A DNA stretch of 64,000 nucleotides, from assembly GCA_016722045.1 (NCBI GenBank), contig JADKGY010000032.1, positions 161,001 to 225,000 of the forward strand, read 5' to 3'. The position numbers and the translations under genes are program-made. The DNA comes from Candidatus Opimibacter skivensis (GTDB lineage: Bacteria; Bacteroidota; Bacteroidia; Chitinophagales; Saprospiraceae). The notes under the pieces are model-generated. The model had not been told where the DNA came from. It ran no database searches and saw nothing but the letters and a program-made list of their open reading frames with translations. Each line of letters starts with the position of its first letter. Position 1 is the first letter of the stretch. This document shows positions 55,287 to 64,000 of this stretch, in pieces.

Positions 55287-57548
55287 ATGAGAAAGCTTTC
55301 TGAAGTAAGATTCCTTTTACAGGCATTTGCCCTAATCCTTTGTATCGGATGCAGTGCTAAAAAGAATTCACCAACTGCCACCGCCGCCGAGGAGGACACC
55401 CGGGTTTTAATCAAAAGGGCATTCGACAGTGCCGACCGCAACGTCGTAAAACCGATTTTCAATATTGAAAGGGCCAGGGCACTGAAATCTAAAGTGGAAC
55501 AGGAAAAAGATCCCTCTAAACAATTGCAGTTATCACTTGCATATGCCAACGAATTGCTAAAAAGTGGTGATGCATCAGCATCTGCTCAATTGTACCAAAA
55601 GATTCTGGATTTTGTTATCGCGAATAAATTCCCTCTTGATTCTGCCAATAAAAGGAATTTGATGTCTTCTGTTGGGATAGCCTATATGCGATTAGGAGAA
55701 AATCAGAATTGTGTCCAAAATCATAATCATCAGTCTTGTTATATTCCCATCAAAGGTGAAGGTGTACATCAGCTCCCTTTTGGTTCACGCGAGGCCATCA
55801 GGATTTATGAACAAATGCTCAAAGAATTTCCCAAAGATCTGGAAACAAAATACCTGCTAAACCTGGCGTATATGACTTTAGGTGAATATCCTGATAAAGT
55901 ACCGCCTGCATTTCGCATTGACCCATCCTGGTACAAATCAAAAGTGAATATCCAGCCATTCAGGGACATCGCTCCCGAATTGGGACTCAATCGCAATGGA
56001 CATGCTGGCGGAGTCATCATGGATGATTTCACGAATGACGGATGGCAGGATATTGTCATTACAGACTGGAGCCCGAATAGCCCATTGATTTTTTATGTCA
56101 ATAATGGTGATGGCTCTTTTACGGATCAAACAAAGAATTATAATCTGGATGGATACATGAGTGGACTGAATCTAAATCAGGTCGATTTTAATAACGATGG
56201 ATGGCTGGATATTTTCATCATGCGCGGCGCCTGGCTATTGTCAGAAGGTGACATTCCGGCTACGCTGCTGATGAATACCGGAAAAGGGAAATTTGTGGAT
56301 GTCACGATCAAAGCCGGGATAACAAAGGTAGGCGCCACACAAACTTCAGCATGGACGGATATCGACCTGGATGGATGGATTGATCTTGTCGTAGCCCACG
56401 AATCTTTGCCCCCTCAATATGAAAGAGGTATTGATGTTTATATGAATAAAAAGGATGGAACTTTTGCTTACGTTTCCTCTGAATATGGTCTCACACGCAA
56501 TTCCTTCTATAAAGGCTTAGTGGCTACTGATGCAAATAATGATAAATACCCTGATCTGTACTTTTCAAGTCTTGGTGAAGGAACATTTCTGTATTTAAAT
56601 CAGGGCAGCCAGGGTCAAAAAGGTTTTGTGCTTGCAGGTCCATCATCAAATATAGGCCAGCCACAAAGATGTTTTCCGAGCTGGAGTTTTGATTATGACA
56701 ATGATGGAAATGAGGATCTTTTCACTTCGTCTTATACAAATGATGGTACACCAGCCTTACACTGGGTGCTCAGCCATATGGGTAAAGCAGATCCGGGGCT
56801 GTTACCTAAACTTTTTCACAATAAAGGAAATGCTATATATGAAGAAGTCGGGCAGCAAATGGGGTTGACAGAAATTGCGTTTACTATGGGTTGCAATTTC
56901 GGAGACATTAATACTGACGGGTATCTTGATTTCTATCTCGCTACAGGTAATCCTGCGTATCAGAGTGTAGTGCCAAATAAAATGTATTTAAATATGGATG
57001 GCAAAAAATTTGAGGACGTGAGCTATAGCGGTGGTTTTGCCAATATCCAAAAAGGACATGGCGTGGCTTTCGGAGATCCGGATCATGATGGTGATGAGGA
57101 TATGTACGTGGTCATTGGCGGAGCTTTCGATGGTGATAATTTTTATAATTGTTTTTATGAAAATCCCAATGAGCATAATAATAACTGGGTCGTACTAAAA
57201 CTAACAGGCAAGACTGCTAACAGGGCTGCCATCGGAGCAAGAGTTGCTGTTTCAGTTCAGGAAGGTGGTAAGGAAAGAAAAATATACAGAATGGTTTCTT
57301 CGGGCGCTTCATTCGGGGCTAACAGCTTAAACATTGAAGTCGGATTACGAAAAGCTACGTCCATCAATAATGTTACTGTTCAGTGGCCATGCAAAGATTG
57401 CCCCGACCAGGTTTTTACAGGCTTAGAAATAAATAAAGCGTATTTGCTTACTCAGGATGAAACAGCACCTGCTCCCCTACCTTACAATAAAGTAGCTTTC
57501 AAAAAGACGAATGACCATATGGATCACATGCAAAACATGGGGAAATAA
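55287..57548 (+). CDS. TPR and FG-GAP/ASPIC lipoprotein 4
   Basis: A 753-residue exported lipoprotein (LCIGCSA lipobox, Cys about 23). The N-terminal part (about 55-205) is helical with TPR-like units, for example SLAYANELLKSGDASASAQLY and LETKYLLNLAYMTLGEYPD. It is followed by FG-GAP/VCBS repeats with Ca loops (DFNNDGWLDIF, DIDLDGWIDLV) and ends in an ASPIC/UnbV domain (about 646-705, AAIGARVAVSV to VQWPCK). Unlike the three homologues at 31.8-41.6 kb it carries the TPR part, has a single propeller, and is not near susCD genes. A short His/Met-rich tail (DHMDHMQNMGK) could bind metal. Confidence 0.9.
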   Translation: MRKLSEVRFLLQAFALILCIGCSAKKNSPTATAAEEDTRVLIKRAFDSADRNVVKPIFNIERARALKSKVEQEKDPSKQLQLSLAYANELLKSGDASASAQLYQKILDFVIANKFPLDSANKRNLMSSVGIAYMRLGENQNCVQNHNHQSCYIPIKGEGVHQLPFGSREAIRIYEQMLKEFPKDLETKYLLNLAYMTLGEYPDKVPPAFRIDPSWYKSKVNIQPFRDIAPELGLNRNGHAGGVIMDDFTNDGWQDIVITDWSPNSPLIFYVNNGDGSFTDQTKNYNLDGYMSGLNLNQVDFNNDGWLDIFIMRGAWLLSEGDIPATLLMNTGKGKFVDVTIKAGITKVGATQTSAWTDIDLDGWIDLVVAHESLPPQYERGIDVYMNKKDGTFAYVSSEYGLTRNSFYKGLVATDANNDKYPDLYFSSLGEGTFLYLNQGSQGQKGFVLAGPSSNIGQPQRCFPSWSFDYDNDGNEDLFTSSYTNDGTPALHWVLSHMGKADPGLLPKLFHNKGNAIYEEVGQQMGLTEIAFTMGCNFGDINTDGYLDFYLATGNPAYQSVVPNKMYLNMDGKKFEDVSYSGGFANIQKGHGVAFGDPDHDGDEDMYVVIGGAFDGDNFYNCFYENPNEHNNNWVVLKLTGKTANRAAIGARVAVSVQEGGKERKIYRMVSSGASFGANSLNIEVGLRKATSINNVTVQWPCKDCPDQVFTGLEINKAYLLTQDETAPAPLPYNKVAFKKTNDHMDHMQNMGK

Positions 57549-57668
57549 AATTGATCCTTTTTATTCCCATATAATCTATCTGAACAGGTTTATAAATTAT
57601 ACCTCATTTTCTTTGAGATTAGATATTAAGTTTTCAAAATTTTACACCATAACATTTAAGAAAAAAAA

Positions 57669-57695
57669 ATGGAGGCATCAAATGCCTCCATTTTT
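57669..57695. terminator. Bidirectional terminator
   Basis: ATGGAGGCAT and ATGCCTCCAT form a 10-base perfect stem with a three-base loop, with an A-run on the left and five T on the right. It serves the ASPIC gene from one side and the degraded minus-strand gene from the other. Confidence 0.85.
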
Positions 57696-57707
57696 GTAAT
57701 ATGGATT

Positions 57708-58173
57708 TTATAACGGAAAGGTTATAGTGTATACTCCATTTTCATATTTGAGTGGATAGGGTACCTGACCCTGGATAACCAAATCTCTCGTTGTTCCCAA
57801 TGCTTTTTTAATATCTGAAGTCATCTGATATGAAGATTCAAATGTCACCGTATTTTTTCCATCGAGCTTTGATAAATAACCAGGATAGTACTTTGCAAAA
57901 TTATCCCTGGAAATGCTAATCATCAAAGATCTGGCTGGCCAGACCTGTCTCTGACCACCTGCCGTCTCCAGGGCAATTCAACGGTTCCTGTAAGTGCACC
58001 TACCCCGGGTAGATTTTACATATACTCCACCAGGGAATACAATTACTGGAGAACCAATCTTCAATTGTAATTATGATTTTAATTCCATCTGAAGGTAAAT
58101 TGTCTCTGCAAAGAGCTGTATTAGTAACGATGATTAAAACAGCTACTAAAAGCATTAATGTTACTTTTTTCAT
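57708..58173 (-). pseudogene. Frameshifted copy of a small secreted protein gene
   Basis: Reading from the ATG at 58173 gives a signal peptide (KKVTLMLLVAVLIIV) and a region like the 59608 paralogue up to WSICKIYPG, then a stop at about 58003. A second frame continues with VGALTGTVEL, and a third begins near 57980 and runs through SISRDNFAKYYPGYL to a TAA at 57708. Two single-base indels, at the CCCGGGG run and near TTGCCC, would therefore restore an intact protein of about 155 residues. Leader and coding parts are clearly homologous to the gene at 58952-59608. Confidence 0.8.
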
Positions 58174-58283
58174 TTTCAACTGATTAAAAGTTCTTACCTC
58201 CTTTTACGGCGAATCAGATATCTCCTCCTTACTTCTTGTTCAAGCGGTTTTCAGTTGCCCGCTAAACTATGTTGCAGCAGTAG
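58168..58283 (-). promoter_or_regulatory. Duplicated leader region, copy 1
   Basis: About 115 bases upstream of the pseudogene are nearly identical to 59604-59719 upstream of the intact paralogue. On the minus strand both contain a small hairpin AGCGG...CCGCT and AAAGGAGGT about 20 bases before the ATG. Both share the GATTCGCC sequence between them. The other bases of the gene-free stretch 58284-58500 are AT-rich; an inverted repeat TACATATCTG/CAGATATGTA spans about 58296-58362. Confidence 0.6.
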
Positions 58284-58500
58284 ACAATGCACTGTTACAT
58301 ATCTGCCAAAATTTTTTTAAATAATAATGATACCCTGATTTTTAAGTTCCTAACAGATATGTATGGATCTTAAACCGAAACTTAAATAAGATAAATAGGG
58401 AAAGGCTGGATAAATTAATTAATTCAAATGGTCCAGAGAGTCCATTTCTGATTTCCAGGTGTCTTGTAAATCGAAATTGATATAACTAAAACATACCTTA

Positions 58501-58851
58501 TCACTCCAAAGCATTCTTCATTTTATTGGTTTGTGCAAATAGCCTTTCAGATAATTTGGGTAAATAATTCGTCCAGCCCGACAAAACATAATAATTAAAT
58601 GTATCCGCATTGGTTTTGAAGTCAATGGGTATCAAACGATCGACGACATAATCATACATCAGGCTATCTCCGGCGACTAGATTCAAAGTATCCTTTTTAT
58701 TGAAAAAATTCATTAATGCCCAGGAGCATTCATTGCCTGAGGCAATCTTATCATTTGCTTTTTTACCGTTATATATTTGAACAAATGGAACTGTTGTTAG
58801 CTTTTTTTTCCTGAAACTCATTGAAAATCTTAAAATTTTTAACTTATACAA
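58501..58851 (-). CDS. Hypothetical small protein
   Basis: A 116-residue frame (106 if started at the Met at 58821) with no recognisable family. It is Lys/Asn-rich, has no clear signal peptide, and contains a tryptophan-bearing stretch SGWTNYLPKLSERL near its end. It lies between the two duplicated secreted-protein genes and may be a remnant or a real small gene. Codon use looks acceptable, but no motif supports a role. Confidence 0.4.
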   Translation of the reverse strand: MYKLKILRFSMSFRKKKLTTVPFVQIYNGKKANDKIASGNECSWALMNFFNKKDTLNLVAGDSLMYDYVVDRLIPIDFKTNADTFNYYVLSGWTNYLPKLSERLFAQTNKMKNALE

Positions 58852-58951
58852 TCTATCATAATATAAATCCTTGACTTCTTACTTTTGATAAAATACTTTC
58901 ATATGTCTCATATTCAGGATGCATAATCGCCGGTCAGTCTTAATATCCTTT

Positions 58952-59608
58952 TTACAACAAATTGACCGGGATTTCCAAAAATAATAAATCCCAAGAATAA
59001 TCGAGAATAAGAAAACTAAAAATTAAACCCCTTTTTTTTTCATTAGAATTTTTAGTATTTATGCTTTTAAATTGAAAGATAATTAAATGGAGGTTGATGC
59101 AGCCTCCATTTACCATGGAAGATTTACGTAAAGGAAATGTAATTATATAGAATCCATTTTCATATTTCAACGGATAGGCTACTTGTCCCTGAATAACTAA
59201 ATCATTTACTGAACCTAAAGCTTTTTTAACATTGTCAGGAAGTCTGTATGTTGATTCAAATGTCACCGAGGTTTGATTATCCATCTTGGGTAAATAACCT
59301 GGATAATATTTTGCAAAATTTTCCCGGGATATGTTAATCATCCAGGAACCTCCACCACCTCCACCGCCTCCATGACCCGTACTTTTACCATCGTCTGTTG
59401 CTTGTATCAATTCTGCAGAACCAGCAAGGAATCCAATTCCTATATCAACTTTACAAATACTCCAATTTGTAGTACAAGCATGTTGCAAACCGATTTCAAT
59501 CGTTATCGTGATTTTTGGCCAGTCTTCCGGCAGATTTACATTTGCTTTTGCATTCTTGGTACCAAGAAATATAATGGTTACCAAGAGTGTTAAAATTACT
59601 TTTTTCAT
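58952..59608 (-). CDS. Small secreted protein with Gly-rich linker; probable lost stop codon
   Basis: A 218-residue exported protein with a signal peptide (about 1-24). A Cys-containing segment (CTTNWSICK) is followed by a run of nine or more Gly (about 80-90) and a conserved domain ISRENFAKYYPGYL to YPLKYENG. In the paralogue the protein ends at ITFPL followed by TAA. Here the same place reads TTA CGT AAA, so removing CG (59127-59128) would give TTA TAA. The frame instead runs 60 residues further, through a hairpin that looks like its terminator (59085-59111). No family recognised. The ATG at 59608 is preferred to a TTG two codons upstream. Confidence 0.72.
   Translation of the reverse strand: MKKVILTLLVTIIFLGTKNAKANVNLPEDWPKITITIEIGLQHACTTNWSICKVDIGIGFLAGSAELIQATDDGKSTGHGGGGGGGGSWMINISRENFAKYYPGYLPKMDNQTSVTFESTYRLPDNVKKALGSVNDLVIQGQVAYPLKYENGFYIITFPLRKSSMVNGGCINLHLIIFQFKSINTKNSNEKKRGLIFSFLILDYSWDLLFLEIPVNLL
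59085..59111 (-). terminator. Terminator-like hairpin now inside the reading frame
   Basis: AAATGGAGG (59085-59093) and CCTCCATTT (59103-59111) form a nine-base stem with a nine-base loop. The stem resembles the terminator after the paralogue (57669-57695). Only a weak T-tract follows on the minus strand. Confidence 0.55.
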
Positions 59609-59719
59609 TTTCAACTGATTAAAAGTTCCTACCTCCTTTTATGGCGAATCAGATCTCTCCCCCTACTTCTTGTTCAAGCGGTTTTCAGTTGCCCGCTGGA
59701 CTATGTTGTAGTAGTATGC
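59604..59719 (-). promoter_or_regulatory. Duplicated leader region, copy 2
   Basis: Nearly identical to 58168-58283, with the same AGCGG...CCGCT hairpin, GATTCGCC and AAAGGAGGT blocks on the minus strand. The differences between copies are mainly transitions. Confidence 0.6.
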
Positions 59720-59759
59720 CCAGGCGCCTATAGGTTTACTACCGGATAGTTTCAACCTT

Positions 59760-60170
59760 TTATTTAATGGTCATGATCAAATTCTGACATCCCTCAATGA
59801 GTATATCCCCTCTTCTCAATGATTGAGGCACAGCAGGTATATGCAGATCATAGGTCCAGACACCTACGCCTATCTGTAGAAAACATTCTTTGGAAGAAGG
59901 CTGGATCAGGATCTCTTTTTTCTCATCAGACCTCGCCTTTGCCATGACTACTGCAATTGAATTTGTAGTTTCATTGACTACACAAAGATCTGCGTAGCTC
60001 CCTTTACATCCCGAAGTTTTTTCAAGGTCCTTCTTACCGGTCAAAGCTTTAATCAGTTCCACTGCTATCTTGCTACCTTCGATTACATTATTGGTTGCAG
60101 TATTTGACTGTCCCCTTATCTGACTGCAATACATAAGTAGCATACCGATGCTGATGGCAAATGTTTTCAT
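59760..60170 (-). CDS. Secreted protein of unknown function
   Basis: A 136-residue exported protein with a signal peptide (about 1-20, ending near IRGQS). Four Cys occur after the signal (about residues 55, 63, 95, 128), so disulfides are possible. The C-terminal half is beta-rich. No family recognised. It lies upstream of the duplicated secreted-protein pair on the same strand, suggesting a small cluster of exported proteins, and is divergent from the XRE regulator. Confidence 0.68.
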   Translation of the reverse strand: MKTFAISIGMLLMYCSQIRGQSNTATNNVIEGSKIAVELIKALTGKKDLEKTSGCKGSYADLCVVNETTNSIAVVMAKARSDEKKEILIQPSSKECFLQIGVGVWTYDLHIPAVPQSLRRGDILIEGCQNLIMTIK

Positions 60171-60318
60171 TATTTCCTGGTTGAAGTATGCAATTTGTAA
60201 ATCTGACTGGTGATCAGATCACAGATAGAAATAAATAATTTCTATTTCAAATTTGAAGGATATATCTTAAATTTCCAATCTAAATTTTCGATAATTCATC
60301 AGTTAAACCGATATTATC

Positions 60319-60687
60319 ATGTCTTACTCTCACCAGTTGGGTATGGTCATCCGCTCTACCCGGGAATCCAGGGGATTCTCACAGGATTACATGTCAGAGA
60401 TGCTGGATATTGCACAATCGACCTATGCGAATATTGAATCCGGCAAAACATTGATCACCATGGATAGACTCCTGCATATTGCACAAATCCTTGAGATCAA
60501 TATTCATCAAATGATCGACCAGGTCAGCCTCATCGCCGGTAAGGACTATTTTCAAATGTCTGCGTCAACCCCGTCACGACACGATTTAATTCCAGATACC
60601 CGCGAAGCTTATGACCAATTGATCATAGAGATGAAAAGCGAGATTAATTTTCTTAGAGGAATTGTGAATAATTCAGTCAAAGGCTAA
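60319..60687 (+). CDS. XRE-family helix-turn-helix regulator
   Basis: A 122-residue DNA-binding protein. The helix-turn-helix spans about residues 8-62, with QDYMSEMLDIAQSTYANIESGKT forming the recognition region in short blocks. A short linker and a C-terminal amphipathic helix (about 92-118), probably a dimerising coiled coil, follow. Regulated genes are unknown; the closest candidates are the divergent secreted-protein genes about 150 bp away. Its own start is ATG at 60319; a frame at 60210 is not related. Confidence 0.87.
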   Translation: MSYSHQLGMVIRSTRESRGFSQDYMSEMLDIAQSTYANIESGKTLITMDRLLHIAQILEINIHQMIDQVSLIAGKDYFQMSASTPSRHDLIPDTREAYDQLIIEMKSEINFLRGIVNNSVKG

Positions 60688-60792
60688 TGCGTCGTCAAAC
60701 TACACCCCACCGTAATTCAATGTTGTCGTAAACTACGTTTGTGTGAATTACAATGAAAAAAATAAAATCCAAAATCTTAAATCTTAAATCTT

Positions 60793-61263
60793 TTATACTG
60801 TTCCCCGGTTACGCCCTCTCCATAACGATATGACCATTCTGAAGGGGAGGATAAGACCAGCAATGATACTGCCTACGCCGAAGAAAATCATTTCGCCTTT
60901 CATGTAGTTCATGATCCGCGTCTGTGCATTTACATTGAGATGTTCTACAAGTGTTTGCAATCCTTCTTCATCCAGGAAATTATGAAAATCACTTAATGCT
61001 GTAGTTAAAATAAAGAAGAGGATCGCGGAGACTGCAATGACAAAAACCTTAATCCATTTTTGTCTTGCAATCAGTGTGGTCGGAAGTAAGAAAATATAGC
61101 GTGTGAATGTCACGAAGGCAGCAACAAGAATAATATTCTGAAAAAAGAAGGGGAACAGTGGTGCATTAATCCAAATGGGGAATATAATAATGGCTGCCAG
61201 AATCAATGTGAAAGCCCACCAGATAAGCTCTATGTTTATTTTGTGTTTGACGACATGATCCAT
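60793..61263 (-). CDS. Small integral membrane protein of unknown function
   Basis: A 156-residue protein with four hydrophobic segments (about 12-30, 36-56, 68-88, 120-142). A soluble helical part separates the third and fourth segments (LSDFHNFLDEEGLQTLVEHL in parts). No family recognised. The ATG at 61263 is chosen; the open frame running to 61560 crosses the 5S rRNA and its terminator and cannot be the natural protein. It is the first gene downstream of the rRNA operon on the same strand. Confidence 0.7.
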   Translation of the reverse strand: MDHVVKHKINIELIWWAFTLILAAIIIFPIWINAPLFPFFFQNIILVAAFVTFTRYIFLLPTTLIARQKWIKVFVIAVSAILFFILTTALSDFHNFLDEEGLQTLVEHLNVNAQTRIMNYMKGEMIFFGVGSIIAGLILPFRMVISLWRGRNRGTV

Positions 61264-61330
61264 TCTGCTGTATCGATTAAAAGGCTTGAAATCGGATTGA
61301 AAAGTACGCAGTCCACAATTGGTTTTCAGA

Positions 61331-61370
61331 AATAAAAAAAGGCCTGCTGACTTACATCTGCAGACCTTTA
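61331..61370 (-). terminator. rRNA operon terminator
   Basis: On the minus strand AAAGGTCTGC and GCAGGCCTTT form a ten-base stem with one T-G pair, followed by a T-rich run. It lies about 12 bases beyond the 5S 3' end. Confidence 0.88.
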
Positions 61371-61382
61371 GTTGTAAAGATA

Positions 61383-61487
61383 GGCGGCTACCTACTCTCC
61401 CACCTTGCGGCAGTACCATCGGCGTGAAGGGGCTTAACTTCTCTGTTCGGAATGGTAAGAGGTGGATCCCCCTTGCTATAGCCACCA
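61383..61487 (-). rRNA. rrf: 5S ribosomal RNA
   Basis: About 105 bases on the minus strand match 5S RNA. CCGAACAGAGAAGTTAAGCCC (reverse strand, in part) is the conserved loop B/C region, and GATGGTACTGC with GGGAGAGTAGGT forms the other arms. The two ends GGTGGCTA and TAGCCGCC pair. Located 3' of the 23S gene. Confidence 0.95.
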
Positions 61488-61790
61488 TTTGATCTTGAGT
61501 GGTTCCCGCGATTGTGATAATTACCACTGCGGGGCTTCTCATGCGTTCATGAGATTCCACTTTTTAGTATTGTGTGACCCTTTAAGCTGTCCATGAGACT
61601 TTACCTTCGAGCCACACTACATTTTGATTGACGAATAACGAGTGACGAATAACGAATGTCGAAAGCAAAAGCTTTCAGAACAATCGAAAATCGGCAATCG
61701 AAAATCGAAAATAAAAAAAGGATGGGGTTTGTCGAATTATTCGGCGACGAGACATGGGAGTAAACTCACATGTTCATTTCTTAAAAAAAA
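61488..61790 (-). other. 23S-5S spacer with simple repeats
   Basis: About 300 bases with no tRNA or gene. It contains repeated GACGAATAACGA units (about 61629-61660) and CGAAAATCG units (about 61683-61711), both simple-sequence elements. It is longer than the usual spacer of about 100 bases. Confidence 0.7.

Positions 61791-64000
<2,210 letters not shown>

Noticed and set aside
61264..61560. Extended start of the membrane protein
   Set aside because: It would run through the rRNA terminator and the 5S gene.
61488..61790. tRNA gene in the 23S-5S spacer
   Set aside because: No cloverleaf or T-loop sequence is visible.

Overview
The window looks like chromosomal DNA of a Bacteroidota bacterium, most likely from the Saprospiria/Chitinophagia side. 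The evidence is a SusC/SusD pair, type IX secretion C-terminal domains, GSCFA and DUF1015 proteins, FG-GAP/ASPIC lipoproteins, AT-rich intergenic DNA with few Shine-Dalgarno sites, and many short palindromic or simple-sequence repeats between genes. The taxon is inferred from gene content; no search was run.

Layout. 1-23.5 kb is mostly housekeeping: a zinc metallopeptidase, ribosome recycling factor, a GbsR-type regulator and a GSCFA protein. A long minus-strand run follows (amidohydrolase, DUF1015, gcvT, HEAT/cyclophilin lipoprotein, PBP1A, aroB, small monooxygenase), facing a plus-strand phoH-aroA pair. Next come two paralogous secreted proteins (one with an OmpA domain), a glutaryl-CoA-dehydrogenase-like enzyme, folB, a DUF4197 protein, a stand-alone TonB plug lipoprotein and an aldo/keto reductase. 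23.6-26.4 kb holds a REP-associated transposase with its palindromes and a secreted homologue of Porphyromonas peptidylarginine deiminase.

27.1-43.8 kb is the centrepiece: SusC, SusD, a terminator-like hairpin, three tandem lipoproteins of about 1,100 residues with FG-GAP and ASPIC/UnbV features, and a secreted GH65-type glycosidase, all on the plus strand. After a GTGAGA-rich tract of about 480 bp and a REP cluster come an MFS transporter and a divergent GH37 trehalase that carries a one-base frameshift. Together these suggest capture and breakdown of an alpha-glucoside, trehalose being a plausible candidate.

47.4-57.5 kb carries queG (with a dispersed repeat inside its reading frame), a bilobal aspartyl protease, a PcrA/UvrD helicase, a family 2 glycosyltransferase, a T9SS cargo protein, an AhpD-like protein and a fourth ASPIC lipoprotein. 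57.7-60.2 kb has a duplicated small secreted gene, one copy broken by two frameshifts and the other apparently without its original stop codon. The window ends in an rRNA operon on the minus strand: 5S, then the 3' part of 23S running off the edge.

Several dispersed repeat families occur: RAYT-type palindromes with a GGTTGGTAAC tail, a GTTGCTGAGCTGTAGC element whose flanking arms change but stay complementary, a GGGGATTTAGGGG motif, and gene-end microsatellites.
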